From NCBI GenBank assembly GCA_035295745.1, contig DATGIL010000028.1, positions 1 to 64,000 of the forward strand: a DNA stretch of 64,000 nt. The letters are read 5' to 3'. This document shows, in pieces, positions 49,888 through 58,968 of this stretch. Both the position numbers and the translations under genes were made by a program. The number at the start of each line of letters is the position of its first letter. Position 1 is the first letter of the stretch. The stretch is from JAIQFL01 sp035295745 (GTDB taxonomy: Bacteria; Acidobacteriota; Terriglobia; Bryobacterales; Bryobacteraceae). The notes beneath the pieces are model-generated. The model did not search any database. It was not told the DNA's origin and saw nothing but the letters and a program-made list of their open reading frames with translations.

Positions 49888-51806
49888 GCGCTCCCCTACA
49901 AGTCCGAAACACCCTGGAGTCCGCCGCTGAACAGGCTAAACGCCGTGCGGCAAACTATCTCGCGAATCTTCAGAAACGCGACGGTCATTGGTGTGCGGAG
50001 CTTACCGCCGACACCACGCTCGAATCGGACTACATTCTTTTCCAACTCTGGCTCTATCCGCCAGTAGACGGAGTGTGGTCGCCGCGGAGCCGGCCTTTCA
50101 TCGACAAGGCCGCACGCTCCATCCTCAATCGCCAGCTTCCGGACGGCGGCTTTAATATCTACGTCAAGGGACCGTCTGAAGTCAACGCGTCGGTCAAGGC
50201 GTATTTCGCGCTGAAACTGGCGGGATTGGAGGCGGCTGACCCGCGCATGATTCGTCTGCGCGACCGGATCCTCGAACTCGGCGGAATTCAGGCGGCCAAC
50301 AGCTACGTAAAGGTCAATCTCAGCCTGTTCGACCAGTATCCGCGGCAATACTGCCCCAGCATCCCGCCCGAGGTCGTACTGCTGCCGTTTGATTTCCTGT
50401 ACCAGATGTCGGCGTGGACGCGCGCGATCGTGGTGTCGTTGGCAATAGTACACGCGGCCAACCCACGGCGCCCGGTGCCCGCAGGATTCAATCTGGAGGA
50501 GATCTGGCTTCCCGGCGTGAGTCCCGAGTTTCAAAAGGACGCGCGGTGGTTTACGTGGCACAACGTCTTCCTGGGTACCGACCGGCTCTTGAAGTGGTGG
50601 GAACGCAACGGCAGCCAGTCGATTCGCAAAAAGGCGATTGCCAAGGCGCGTGAGTGGATGATCGAGCGCATGGACCACTCCGATGGGTTGGGTGCAATCT
50701 ATCCGCCGATGATGTACTCGATCATGGCATTGGACGCTCTGGGGGTTGACTCGGATGACCCGACCCGTGTTCGAGCCCTCCGCGAGTTCGATGAACTGAT
50801 GGTCGATGACGGCGAGCGCTTCTTCTTCCAGCCCTGCTTCTCGCCCGTGTGGGACACGGCAATCGGAGCTTACGCGCTGGCGCAGTCCGATCGGAAGAGT
50901 CCCGCGCTGCGGAATTCGGCGGATTGGCTACTCGCCCGCGAGATTCGCCGCAAGGCCGAGTGGTCGGTCAAGCGCCCGCGCACCGAGGCGTCGGGTTGGG
51001 CGTTCTTCTACAACAACGAGCACTATCCCGATATCGACGACACTGCCATGGTGATGCTTGCTCTGAGCGCCACCACGGGATCGAACCCCGCGGCGCAGAA
51101 AGCTTGCCACAAACGCGGTCTCGACTGGCTACTGGCAATGCAATCGAGCGATGGCGGTTGGGCTGCATTCGATGCCGACAACAATTGGGAGTTCCTGAAC
51201 AAGGTTCCCTTCGCCGATCACAACGCCATGCTCGATCCGACTTGCCCTGACATCACGGGCCGGGTCTTGGAAGCGCTGGCGGCCCACGGAGTTGAGAGTA
51301 GTCATCGCGCGGTCCGCCGCGGCGTCGACTGGCTGGTGCGGCATCAGGAATCGGACGGAAGCTGGTACGGGCGCTGGGGTGTCGCGTACATCTACGGCAC
51401 CTGCTTCGCGCTCCGCGGACTGGCAGCGTCGGGTGAGAGCGATCGCGAGGCCCACATTCTGCGTGCCGGTGAGTGGTTGCGGTCCATTCAGAATGCCGAT
51501 GGCGGCTGGGGCGAAAGCTGCGCCAGTTACGATAACGGAACTTTTACCGCGGCTCCGAGCACCCCGTCGCAAACTGCCTGGGCGATCCTGGGCCTGATAG
51601 CGGGCGGCGATCCCAACAGCCTCAGCGTGCAGCATGGCATCGAGTATCTGCTCGAGACGCAGCGGCCCGATGGCAGTTGGGCCGAGGAACTGGCCACCGG
51701 CACCGGTTTCCCCAAAGTTTTCTATTTGAATTACCATTTGTATAAGGATTATTTCCCGTTACTCGCGCTGTCTGCGTTTGTGAAAGCTCGTACTTCGAAT
51801 GGATAG
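49884..51806 (+). CDS. shc: Squalene-hopene cyclase
   Basis: A 640-residue membrane-associated cyclase that turns squalene into hopene in one step. The catalytic acid motif DIDDTA is at 383-388. Several QW repeats of the form Q-x2/3-G-x-W are visible (for example QLPDGGFN, QSSDGGWAAFDADNNWE, QESDGSWYGRWG, QNADGGWGES, QRPDGSWAEE). They form the double alpha-barrel. The length is normal for bacterial SHC. It is coupled to ispH by ATGA overlap and followed three bases later by hpnH. Confidence 0.97.
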   Translation: MSAPLQVRNTLESAAEQAKRRAANYLANLQKRDGHWCAELTADTTLESDYILFQLWLYPPVDGVWSPRSRPFIDKAARSILNRQLPDGGFNIYVKGPSEVNASVKAYFALKLAGLEAADPRMIRLRDRILELGGIQAANSYVKVNLSLFDQYPRQYCPSIPPEVVLLPFDFLYQMSAWTRAIVVSLAIVHAANPRRPVPAGFNLEEIWLPGVSPEFQKDARWFTWHNVFLGTDRLLKWWERNGSQSIRKKAIAKAREWMIERMDHSDGLGAIYPPMMYSIMALDALGVDSDDPTRVRALREFDELMVDDGERFFFQPCFSPVWDTAIGAYALAQSDRKSPALRNSADWLLAREIRRKAEWSVKRPRTEASGWAFFYNNEHYPDIDDTAMVMLALSATTGSNPAAQKACHKRGLDWLLAMQSSDGGWAAFDADNNWEFLNKVPFADHNAMLDPTCPDITGRVLEALAAHGVESSHRAVRRGVDWLVRHQESDGSWYGRWGVAYIYGTCFALRGLAASGESDREAHILRAGEWLRSIQNADGGWGESCASYDNGTFTAAPSTPSQTAWAILGLIAGGDPNSLSVQHGIEYLLETQRPDGSWAEELATGTGFPKVFYLNYHLYKDYFPLLALSAFVKARTSNG

Positions 51807-51809
51807 CCT

Positions 51810-52916
51810 ATGAAATTTCCCCTGTCGATGACTGCCGAACTGGCTGGCTACATCATCAAGAACAAGATGCGGCCGCGTCCGGAATGGCAGAAGAACGTGG
51901 TGCGGGCAGCCGATGCGTCCAATCCGTTTCGCATCCTGCCGCCCAAGACCGGGGAGAAGCGCCAACCCCATCCGATGATCAACAAGCGCTTCCCGATCGT
52001 GCTGATGCTGGAACCGCTGCATGCCTGTAATCTGACTTGCACCGGCTGCGGCCGCATCCGCGAGTACGAGTCGACCATCACCGAGCGGGTGCCGCTCGAA
52101 GAGTGCCTGGCGGCGGTGGACGAGTGCGGCGCGCCGGTAGTGTCCATCTGCGGCGGCGAGCCGATGATGTACCCGCAGATCGGCGAATTGGTCGCGGGAA
52201 TTCTCGAGCGCAACCGCCATATCTATCTCTGCACCAACGGCATGTTCATCAAGAAGCGGCTCAAGGAGTTCACTCCGGACAAGCGCTTCTACTTCAACGT
52301 GCATCTGGACGGGATGGAGAAGAACCACGACATCGCCGTGGAAAAAGAAGGCGTCTTCCGCGAAGCCATCGAGGGCGTCAAGTTGGCCAAGGCCGCGGGT
52401 TTCATGGTCTGCACCAACACCACGGTCTACAAAGAGACCGATATGCGCGAGGTGGAAGAGTTGTTCGAGTACCTCGCCACGCTGGGTGTGGACGGACATC
52501 AGATCGCACCGGCTTACGGCTATTCGGCGGTCAACGACCGCGAAATCTTCCTGACCCGCGAGGATGTTCACGAGAAGTTCAAGGACATTGACCGGTTAGC
52601 GAAGAAGTATCCGATCCGGCAGACCCCGGTCTACCTCGATTTCCTCAAGGGCAAGCACGAGATGCCGTGCACCGCGTGGGGCAATCCGACATACAACATC
52701 AAAGGCTGGAAGGGTCCCTGCTACCTCATCACCGACGGCCATTACAAGACGTTCGAAGGTCTCATGACCGAGACGCCGTGGGAGAGCTACGGGCAAGGCA
52801 ACGATCCGCGTTGCGAGCATTGCATGGTGCACTGCGGCTTCGAGCCTTCCGCCGCCCTGGGCATTAACGTCGGCCTTGCGGACAATCTTAAGATGCTGGC
52901 ATGGACCTTGAGATAA
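51810..52916 (+). CDS. hpnH: HpnH, radical SAM adenosylhopane synthase
   Basis: A 368-residue radical-SAM enzyme that joins an adenosyl group to hopene, the first step of making extended (C35) hopanoids. The cluster motif is CNLTCTGC (C73, C77, C80). The SAM-binding region (CGGEPMMYPQIGELV) follows. A C-terminal domain with the family text GPCYLITDGHYKTF and several Cys (CEHCMVHCGFE) is present. Co-transcribed with shc. The REP-like hairpin pair comes just after the stop codon. Confidence 0.96.
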   Translation: MKFPLSMTAELAGYIIKNKMRPRPEWQKNVVRAADASNPFRILPPKTGEKRQPHPMINKRFPIVLMLEPLHACNLTCTGCGRIREYESTITERVPLEECLAAVDECGAPVVSICGGEPMMYPQIGELVAGILERNRHIYLCTNGMFIKKRLKEFTPDKRFYFNVHLDGMEKNHDIAVEKEGVFREAIEGVKLAKAAGFMVCTNTTVYKETDMREVEELFEYLATLGVDGHQIAPAYGYSAVNDREIFLTREDVHEKFKDIDRLAKKYPIRQTPVYLDFLKGKHEMPCTAWGNPTYNIKGWKGPCYLITDGHYKTFEGLMTETPWESYGQGNDPRCEHCMVHCGFEPSAALGINVGLADNLKMLAWTLR

Positions 52917-52955
52917 CGGGGGGCCCGGGGGACTGGGGGCGGCTCGCAAGCAGCC

Positions 52956-53001
52956 GTGGCGCAAACACTCCTGTTTGCCGCTTCGAGACTCCTCTCGACG
53001 C
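52956..53001. repeat. Double-hairpin REP-like element between hpnH and hpnA
   Basis: GCAAACA/TGTTTGC around a CTCC loop (52961-52978) is followed by a second stem TCGAGA/TCTCGA, also around CTCC (about 52984-52999). Same family as 19971, 31128 and 38141. It is preceded by a G-rich run (52917-52942). It lies inside the operon, 97 bases before the hpnA start. Confidence 0.85.
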
Positions 53002-53097
53002 GTTTCGGGTGTCCACCAAGTCAGAGGGAGGAACGATTCGCGAGGCTGCGAATGCTCCCTGGTCCGTTTTCTTACCAGCCTCCGGGCCCCCGCCTTT

Positions 53098-54093
53098 ATG
53101 AGGCCCGCACTGGTAACCGGAGCTTCGGGGTTTCTCGGCTGGCACGTAGCCCGTGTGCTGCGGGAGCGGGACTACCCAGTTCGGGCGCTGGTGCGCCCCG
53201 GCAGTCACGTCGCCGATCTCGATGTCGACCTGGCGACCGGCGACTTGCGCGACGCAGCTTCTTTGGAACGTGCCGTGGCGGGATGCGGGCTGGTCTTTCA
53301 TGTCGCCGCGGACTATCGATTGTGGGCCAAAAATCCGCAGGACCTGTATAGCTCCAATGTCGAGGGTACGCGGAATCTGCTGGCGGCTTCCAGAAAAGCC
53401 GGCGTAGAACGCGTGGTCTACACCAGCACCGTTGGATGCATTGGCATTCCCCATGGCGGCATTGGCAATGAAGACACTCCCGTCTCCTTGGCCGACATGG
53501 CGGGAGACTACAAGCGCTCGAAATTCCTCGCCGAGCAGGTGGCTTCCGAGTTCGCGCGCGAGGGACTGCCCGTCGTCATCGTCAATCCCACGGCGCCGAT
53601 TGGCGACCACGACGTCAAGCCCACTCCGACCGGCAAGATCGTGGTCGATTTCCTGAATGGCGACATGCCCGCGTTCATCGATACCGGACTGAACGTGGTG
53701 GACGTTCGCGACACCGCTGAGGGTCACTGGCAGGCTTGCGAGCACGGACGAGTCGGTGAACGGTACATTCTCGGCTCCGAGAACCTGACCCTCGCCCAGA
53801 TTCTCCAGAAACTGGCGCAAATCACCGGCCGCAAGGCCCCCAATGTGCGACTGCCCTACGCTGTGGCCTATTGCGCGGGAGCCTGCAGCACGGCTTGGGC
53901 GTCACTGACCGGCAATCCTCCGCGGGTTCCTTTGAACGGCGTCCGCATGGCGCGGAAGAAGATGTGGGTCACTCATGAGAAGGCGACCCGCGAACTGGGC
54001 TTCCAACCCGGTCCCGCCGAGGCCGCCCTGACTCGTGCCGTTGAGTGGTTCCAGGCACGCGGAGCCGGGACCGCTCACTCGACCGCGGCCTGA
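53098..54093 (+). CDS. hpnA: HpnA, hopanoid-associated NAD-dependent epimerase/dehydrogenase
   Basis: A 331-residue short-chain dehydrogenase of the extended (sugar epimerase) type. The NAD-binding motif is TGASGFLG (about 6-13), and the active site has S-T in YTSTVGCIG and a YKRSK triad end (DYKRSKFLAE). It carries the family C-terminal part typical of HpnA. The exact step is not settled; it is consistently found with hopanoid genes. The ATG at 53098 is chosen because it starts the Rossmann fold; the frame upstream runs through the REP element. The stop overlaps the next start (TGATG). Confidence 0.93.
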   Translation: MRPALVTGASGFLGWHVARVLRERDYPVRALVRPGSHVADLDVDLATGDLRDAASLERAVAGCGLVFHVAADYRLWAKNPQDLYSSNVEGTRNLLAASRKAGVERVVYTSTVGCIGIPHGGIGNEDTPVSLADMAGDYKRSKFLAEQVASEFAREGLPVVIVNPTAPIGDHDVKPTPTGKIVVDFLNGDMPAFIDTGLNVVDVRDTAEGHWQACEHGRVGERYILGSENLTLAQILQKLAQITGRKAPNVRLPYAVAYCAGACSTAWASLTGNPPRVPLNGVRMARKKMWVTHEKATRELGFQPGPAEAALTRAVEWFQARGAGTAHSTAA

Positions 54094-54788
54094 TGAGGAT
54101 TCTGTTCGTGGCCTCCGATCCTATGGAATTCACTGGCATCCTCGCGAAAGCCACTCAGGTGCAGCCCGAATCGTCCAAGGTGGATTGGAGCCGGTCCGCG
54201 AATTTAGGGGGCAACGATGTCCTTCTGGCAGCAAATGGGGTCGGCTGGAAGCGCGCAGCCGCGGCCGTCGACGCGGCTCAGAGCTTCCGTCCCCATGCCA
54301 TCGTTAGCACAGGATTCTGTGGCGCCCTAGAGGACGGCTTGGCCGTCGGGGACGTGGTAGTGGGCGATGTCGTAGCGGGGACAGGAGCCAACCGAATCTC
54401 GTGCCGGCCTGTGACGAGCCCGGCGCCCTATCGCACGGGTGCGGTCTGTTCCCTGGATCACGTTGCGCAGACTTCCGAAGAAAAGAGACTGCTTCGCTCG
54501 TCCGGAGCTTGCGTGGTGGAAATGGAAGCGGCGGGCGTCGGCGAGCGCGCCCAATCCCTGGGATTAGCGTTCCATTGTGTGAAAGTAGTCACGGATTTGG
54601 CGGGAGAGACTATGGTTAACGACTTCAATTCGGCTCTCCGTTCTGACGGCCACTTCGATACAATGCTTATCTTACGGAGGAGTTTGCGGCATCCGACCGC
54701 CCGGCTTCCGGAGTTGCTCCGGTTGCGGAAGCGTTGTAACCGGGCTGCGCGAGTTCTGGGAGAGTTCTTTGCCGATTGCCGATTCTGA
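54093..54788 (+). CDS. hpnG: HpnG, hopanoid-associated nucleoside phosphorylase/nucleosidase
   Basis: A 231-residue protein of the MTA/SAH nucleosidase-phosphorylase superfamily. In hopanoid synthesis HpnG removes adenine from adenosylhopane to give ribosylhopane or its phosphate. Key boxes are STGFCGALEDGLAVGDVVVGD, the nucleoside-binding VVEMEAAGVGERAQ, and VVTDLAGETMVNDFNSAL. Its length and position after hpnA fit the family. The start at 54093 is the ATG overlapping the hpnA stop. Confidence 0.93.
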   Translation: MRILFVASDPMEFTGILAKATQVQPESSKVDWSRSANLGGNDVLLAANGVGWKRAAAAVDAAQSFRPHAIVSTGFCGALEDGLAVGDVVVGDVVAGTGANRISCRPVTSPAPYRTGAVCSLDHVAQTSEEKRLLRSSGACVVEMEAAGVGERAQSLGLAFHCVKVVTDLAGETMVNDFNSALRSDGHFDTMLILRRSLRHPTARLPELLRLRKRCNRAARVLGEFFADCRF

Positions 54789-54810
54789 CCTGGGTATCAT
54801 CCCCGAAACC

Positions 54811-55866
54811 ATGCACGCAGCCGTTTACCGTGGCCAGAGTGTCGTGAATGTCGAGGAGATCCCTACGCCTGCCATCCGGCCCGGGGAGATCCTGCTCCGT
54901 GTGGAGGCATGCGGCATCTGCCATACCGATCTCAAGAAGATCGAGCATAATCTCCTGACCCCGCCCCGCGTCTATGGCCACGAGACCGCCGGGGTGGTAG
55001 TGGCGATCGGCTCGGATGTCACCAGGTTCCGACCCGGCGACCGCGTCGTGGCCTTCCACCACATTCCCTGCCTTCAGTGCTTCTATTGCCATCGGAAAAC
55101 CTACGCCCAGTGCACGGTATACAAGAAGGTCGGAATTACCGCGGGATTTGAGCCGGCAGGCGGGGGATTTGCCCAGTACGTGCGTGTCATGGATTGGATC
55201 GTGGAGCGCGGTGTCGAGAAAATCCCGGATGGCGTCTCCTTTGAACGGGCCACCCTCGTGGAGCCGCTCAACACCTGCCTGAAAGCTGCGGTGCAGTGCG
55301 ATCCCCAGCCGGAGGATTTCGTCCTGGTGATGGGCCAGGGGCCGATCGGGCTGATGTTTACGATGCTGGTACATCGCACCGGCGCCCGTGTGGCAGTCAC
55401 CGACACAATCGCCGAGCGCCTGGCGATTTCGGCGCGATGCGGGGCGGAATTCTCGTGGAATCCTCGTACTGTCGATGCTGCCGCCCAAGTCAAAGCTCTG
55501 ACCGCCGGGCGGGGCGCCGATCTGGTGATCGTGGCGGCGTCCGTTCCCGGCATTGTAGAACAAGCCATCGCTTGCTCGCGGCCGGGCGCGCGAATTCTGC
55601 TTTTTGCACAAACTTCCGCCACCGAACGCATCGAAACGTCCGGCGCCGACATCTGTGTGGGAGAGCGTACTCTGTTCGGGTGCTATAGTGCATCAGTAGA
55701 CCTGCAATCCGAGTCCGCCAGGCTGGTGTTTGGAGGGGAGTTGCCGGTCGAGGAGCTGATCTCACACTGTCTGCCGCTCGTCAAAATTCGGTCGGGTTTC
55801 GATATGGCCTTGCATCCAGGACCTAAATCGTTGAAAATAATCGTTCAGCCACAGAGGTGGGCATAG
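54811..55866 (+). CDS. Zinc-dependent alcohol dehydrogenase 1 in the hopanoid operon
   Basis: A medium-chain dehydrogenase of about 351 residues. The catalytic zinc ligands are seen in CGICHTD and YGHETAG. The structural zinc is bound by the four Cys of CLQCFYCHRKTYAQC. The NAD(P)-binding loop is VMGQGPIGLM. It is closest in type to sorbitol/threonine dehydrogenase. The start is taken at the ATG at 54811 (MHAAVYRG); a TTG at 54769 has a better ribosome binding site (ggagag), overlaps hpnG and would add 14 residues. A role in hopanoid side-chain redox chemistry is inferred from position only. Confidence 0.88.
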   Translation: MHAAVYRGQSVVNVEEIPTPAIRPGEILLRVEACGICHTDLKKIEHNLLTPPRVYGHETAGVVVAIGSDVTRFRPGDRVVAFHHIPCLQCFYCHRKTYAQCTVYKKVGITAGFEPAGGGFAQYVRVMDWIVERGVEKIPDGVSFERATLVEPLNTCLKAAVQCDPQPEDFVLVMGQGPIGLMFTMLVHRTGARVAVTDTIAERLAISARCGAEFSWNPRTVDAAAQVKALTAGRGADLVIVAASVPGIVEQAIACSRPGARILLFAQTSATERIETSGADICVGERTLFGCYSASVDLQSESARLVFGGELPVEELISHCLPLVKIRSGFDMALHPGPKSLKIIVQPQRWA

Positions 55867-56906
55867 TGAATAACCGCATGATGGCGGCCGTGCTTTACGG
55901 CAAAGAGCACTTGCAGGTGGAGCCCGTAGCCGTCCCTACGATTGATCGCGGAGACATCCTCGTACGGGTGAAAGTGGCGTTGACGTGCGGCACGGACGTC
56001 AAGGTTTTCAAGCGTGGATACCATGCACGGATGATTGTGCCCCCTGCCGTTTTCGGGCACGAATTGGCCGGCGACGTTGTCGCAATCGGCTCCGGCGTCA
56101 CAAACTTCTCCATCGGCGATCGCGTGGTAGCTGCCAATTCCGCCCCCTGCGAGGCGTGTTACTTCTGCCAACGCGGTCTGCAGAATCTCTGCGAAGATCT
56201 GCTGTTCAATAACGGCGCCTACGCGGAGTACATCCGCATTCCGGCCCGCATCGTCGAGCGCAATACCTACAAGATCCCCGACCAGGTCGGCTATCAGGAC
56301 GCCGCGCTGGCGGAGCCCCTCGCATGCGTGGTGCGAGGTTTCGAGGAAACCAATCCGCGGCCGGGAGATACCATTGCGATCATCGGACTAGGCCCGATCG
56401 GCCTGATGTTTGCGAAGCTCGCCAAGCTGTACGGCTGCCGCGTGATTGCCGTAGGACGGCGCAAGACGCAACTCGAGCGTGCCGGCGCATTAGGCGCGGA
56501 TGAACTCGTGGTGGCAGGTGAAGGCGCCGATCCGGTGCGCGCGATCCGCGAAATGACTCACGGACGCGGCGTGGATATCGCCATCGAGGCGGTCGGCCAG
56601 CCGCAGACCTGGGAGTGGGCCGTCAATATGGTGCGGCGCGGAGGCATGGTCAACTTCTTCGGCGGCTGCCCCAACGAAAGCACGGTCAATCTCGATACCG
56701 CCCTGCTCCACTACTCGGAGATCACCTGCAAGGCCAGTTTCCATCACACGCCCGCGTATGTGCAAAAGGCTCTCGACCTGGTGTACGCAGGTCACGTGAC
56801 GGCGTCATTCTTCGTCAACAGCCAGGAGCCTCTTGCTAATCTGCTGGAAGTGATGCGCCATCTGATGAGTCACAACGGCCACTTGAAGACTGCGATCGTA
56901 CCGTAA
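55866..56906 (+). CDS. Zinc-dependent alcohol dehydrogenase 2 in the hopanoid operon
   Basis: A second medium-chain dehydrogenase of about 346 residues, about one third identical by eye to its neighbour. Catalytic zinc motifs are TCGTDVK and FGHELAG; structural zinc Cys are in CEACYFCQRGLQNLC; the cofactor loop is IIGLGPIGLM. The GTG at 55866 overlaps the stop of dehydrogenase 1; an ATG at 55878 is an alternative. It ends the first block of the hopanoid operon and is followed by a large palindrome. Two adjacent distinct dehydrogenases suggest two successive oxidations or a heteromer. Confidence 0.88.
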   Translation: MNNRMMAAVLYGKEHLQVEPVAVPTIDRGDILVRVKVALTCGTDVKVFKRGYHARMIVPPAVFGHELAGDVVAIGSGVTNFSIGDRVVAANSAPCEACYFCQRGLQNLCEDLLFNNGAYAEYIRIPARIVERNTYKIPDQVGYQDAALAEPLACVVRGFEETNPRPGDTIAIIGLGPIGLMFAKLAKLYGCRVIAVGRRKTQLERAGALGADELVVAGEGADPVRAIREMTHGRGVDIAIEAVGQPQTWEWAVNMVRRGGMVNFFGGCPNESTVNLDTALLHYSEITCKASFHHTPAYVQKALDLVYAGHVTASFFVNSQEPLANLLEVMRHLMSHNGHLKTAIVP

Positions 56907-56976
56907 CACCAAGAGCCGTGATCGCGAGAAAGTGTGAGAATTAGCTGCATGCCCGCTACGGATGCGTTGAAAGATG

Positions 56977-57066
56977 ACCACTCCCTCACGGTCGTGGCTC
57001 GTCAGAGCGCACCTGCTGCCCGGCATACTTGCCATGAGTTACGAGCCATAACCGTGAGGGAGTGGT
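56977..57066. repeat. Palindromic repeat with 26-bp inverted ends
   Basis: The left arm 56977-57002 and right arm 57041-57066 are inverted copies differing at two of 26 positions (arms start accactccctcacggt), enclosing 38 bases. The arm text is the same dispersed motif as at 24186, 47051, 47229 and 47406. It could form a long hairpin at the end of the dehydrogenase 2 transcript, 48 bases before hpnC, and may act as a terminator or attenuator within the operon. It could also be a small mobile element. Confidence 0.85.
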
Positions 57067-57113
57067 CCGGGTTGACTTATTACGCCTTGTGAGGCATCCC
57101 TTCGGCCCGCGTT

Positions 57114-58028
57114 ATGCCTCTGCCTCCCGTCGAGTTCGTTCGCTCCCCCGAGACCATGCAAAAGACGTGGTCGCTCGAAGAGTCTCGCGCCTACACCAAC
57201 TGGCTGGCGACGAATCACTATGAAAACTTCCATGTCGTGAGTTTTCTCCTGCCCAAACGCCTGCACCAGGATTTTTATAACGTCTACTCGTATTGCCGCT
57301 GGGCGGACGACTTGGGCGACGAGACGGGTGACAAGGAGGAGAGCCTCCGCCTGCTCGACTGGTGGCGCGCGGAACTGGACGCCATGTACGCGGGACGCGC
57401 ATCACATCCGGTGTTCGTCGCGCTCGGTCCCACGGTGAAGCAATACGGAATTCCCCGGCAGCCATTCTCCGATCTGGTCGACGCCTTCATTCAGGATCAG
57501 AAGGTGCCGCGCTATGCCAATTGGGACGAGTTATTCGGATACTGCAGGAATTCAGCGAACCCGGTGGGGCGTCTGGTGCTGTATTTGTGCGGATACTCCG
57601 ATTCGGCGCGTCAGAAGTTGTCGGACGCGACCTGCACTGCGCTGCAACTCGCCAATTTCTGGCAGGACGTCACCGTCGACTTACTCAAGGATCGCGTCTA
57701 CATCCCGCTCGACGTCATGCGACGGCACGGCTACACTGTCGATGAGTTATTCGCGCACCGATTCACTCCCGCCTTCCGCGAGGTGATGCAGGAGATTGTG
57801 GAGAAGGCGCGCGGATTGTTTGTTGAGGGCTTGCCGCTGATTGGGATGGTCAACCGGCGCCTGGCGCTGGATCTCGATCTGTTCAGCCGCGGCGGGATGC
57901 ACGTACTGCGCAAGATCGAACAGCAGGGCTACGATGTGCTGAGTGCGCGCCCCGCTATTTCCAAGAGCGAACGGGTGCGCCTGTTGCTGGGATCGCTGAT
58001 GCGGCTGGCTTTTTCGCGTGCGGCATGA
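57114..58028 (+). CDS. hpnC: HpnC, squalene biosynthesis protein
   Basis: A 304-residue member of the squalene/phytoene synthase family. The aspartate-rich motifs that bind the diphosphate magnesium are DDLGDE (65-70) and the NFWQDV run (181-186). HpnC converts presqualene diphosphate to hydroxysqualene in the three-enzyme HpnCDE route. It starts 47 bases after the palindromic repeat and its stop overlaps the start of hpnD (ATGA). HpnE, the third enzyme, is not encoded in this window. Confidence 0.95.
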   Translation: MPLPPVEFVRSPETMQKTWSLEESRAYTNWLATNHYENFHVVSFLLPKRLHQDFYNVYSYCRWADDLGDETGDKEESLRLLDWWRAELDAMYAGRASHPVFVALGPTVKQYGIPRQPFSDLVDAFIQDQKVPRYANWDELFGYCRNSANPVGRLVLYLCGYSDSARQKLSDATCTALQLANFWQDVTVDLLKDRVYIPLDVMRRHGYTVDELFAHRFTPAFREVMQEIVEKARGLFVEGLPLIGMVNRRLALDLDLFSRGGMHVLRKIEQQGYDVLSARPAISKSERVRLLLGSLMRLAFSRAA

Positions 58029-58864
58029 AGAACGCGATTCAGCAGTCATACGAATACTGCCGCCGCGTTGCGCGATCGCGCGCCAAGAATTTCTACTATT
58101 CGTTTCTGCTGCTTACGGCACAGCAGCGCAAAGCAATGTGCGCCATCTACGCCTTCATGCGCTATTGCGACGACTTGAGCGACGAACCGGGTGCGTCGCG
58201 CGATGCCATCGAGCGGTGGCGCTTAGAGATGGAAGACGCGCTCGAAGGGCGCTTCAGCGAGCATCCCCTGTGGCCCGCATTTCATCACACGGTCCGCCGC
58301 TTCGGCATCCCGCACCAGTATTTTCGCGAGATGATCGAAGGGGTGGCCTCGGATCTGGAACCGCGGCGCTTTCAAACCTTCGACGACCTTTACCACTACT
58401 GCTACCAGGTGGCTTCAGTTGTGGGACTAACCATCATCCACATCTTCGGTTTCGATACGCGAACCGCTCTGCCTCTCGCCGAGAAGTGCGGCGTGGCCTT
58501 CCAACTTACCAATATCCTGCGCGACATTCGCGAGGATGCCGGTAACGGCCGCGTATACTTGCCCCGCGAAGACATGGATCGTTTCGGAGTGACGGAAGAC
58601 GATCTTCGCAAGGGCAATCGCAGCGATGCGTTCCTCGAGTTGATGCGCTTCGAAGCAGCGCGGGCAAGGGGCTACTACAAAGAGTCGGCGCCGCTGCTGG
58701 ACTTGATCCATCCGCGAAGCCGCCCGTCCTTATGGGCTCTGGTCTCGATCTATTCCGGGCTGCTGGATCGCATCGAGCGCGCCGATTATGATGTCTTCAC
58801 ACGCCGCGTGCGGTTGTCGTCGCTCGAGAAATCGTGGATTGTGATGCGCGCTCTGGTGTCCTAA
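58025..58864 (+). CDS. hpnD: HpnD, presqualene diphosphate synthase
   Basis: A 279-residue squalene/phytoene synthase family enzyme that condenses two farnesyl diphosphates to presqualene diphosphate. It has DDLSDE (49-54) and NILRDIRED (163-171), then the family segment GRVYLPREDMDRFGV. It is coupled to hpnC by ATGA overlap. Together the two supply squalene (with HpnE) to the cyclase encoded upstream. Confidence 0.95.
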   Translation: MKNAIQQSYEYCRRVARSRAKNFYYSFLLLTAQQRKAMCAIYAFMRYCDDLSDEPGASRDAIERWRLEMEDALEGRFSEHPLWPAFHHTVRRFGIPHQYFREMIEGVASDLEPRRFQTFDDLYHYCYQVASVVGLTIIHIFGFDTRTALPLAEKCGVAFQLTNILRDIREDAGNGRVYLPREDMDRFGVTEDDLRKGNRSDAFLELMRFEAARARGYYKESAPLLDLIHPRSRPSLWALVSIYSGLLDRIERADYDVFTRRVRLSSLEKSWIVMRALVS

Positions 58865-58968
58865 GAAACGGGGCTCGATTGAGCCATAGCCGCCCCGAAG
58901 AGTCGCTACCGGCACATTGGCACGCTGGGTGCACATTCCTCCCGGGATCTCCCATTTGAGGAGGAGTC

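Noticed and set aside
52975..53097. Longer HpnA with start at 52975
   Set aside because: The extra 41 codons run through the REP-like hairpins, and the Rossmann fold begins at the ATG at 53098.
48916..58864. Complete hopanoid pathway in one operon
   Set aside because: hpnE, needed to finish squalene, and hpnP, hpnO and transport genes are not in the window, so the cluster is only partial here.
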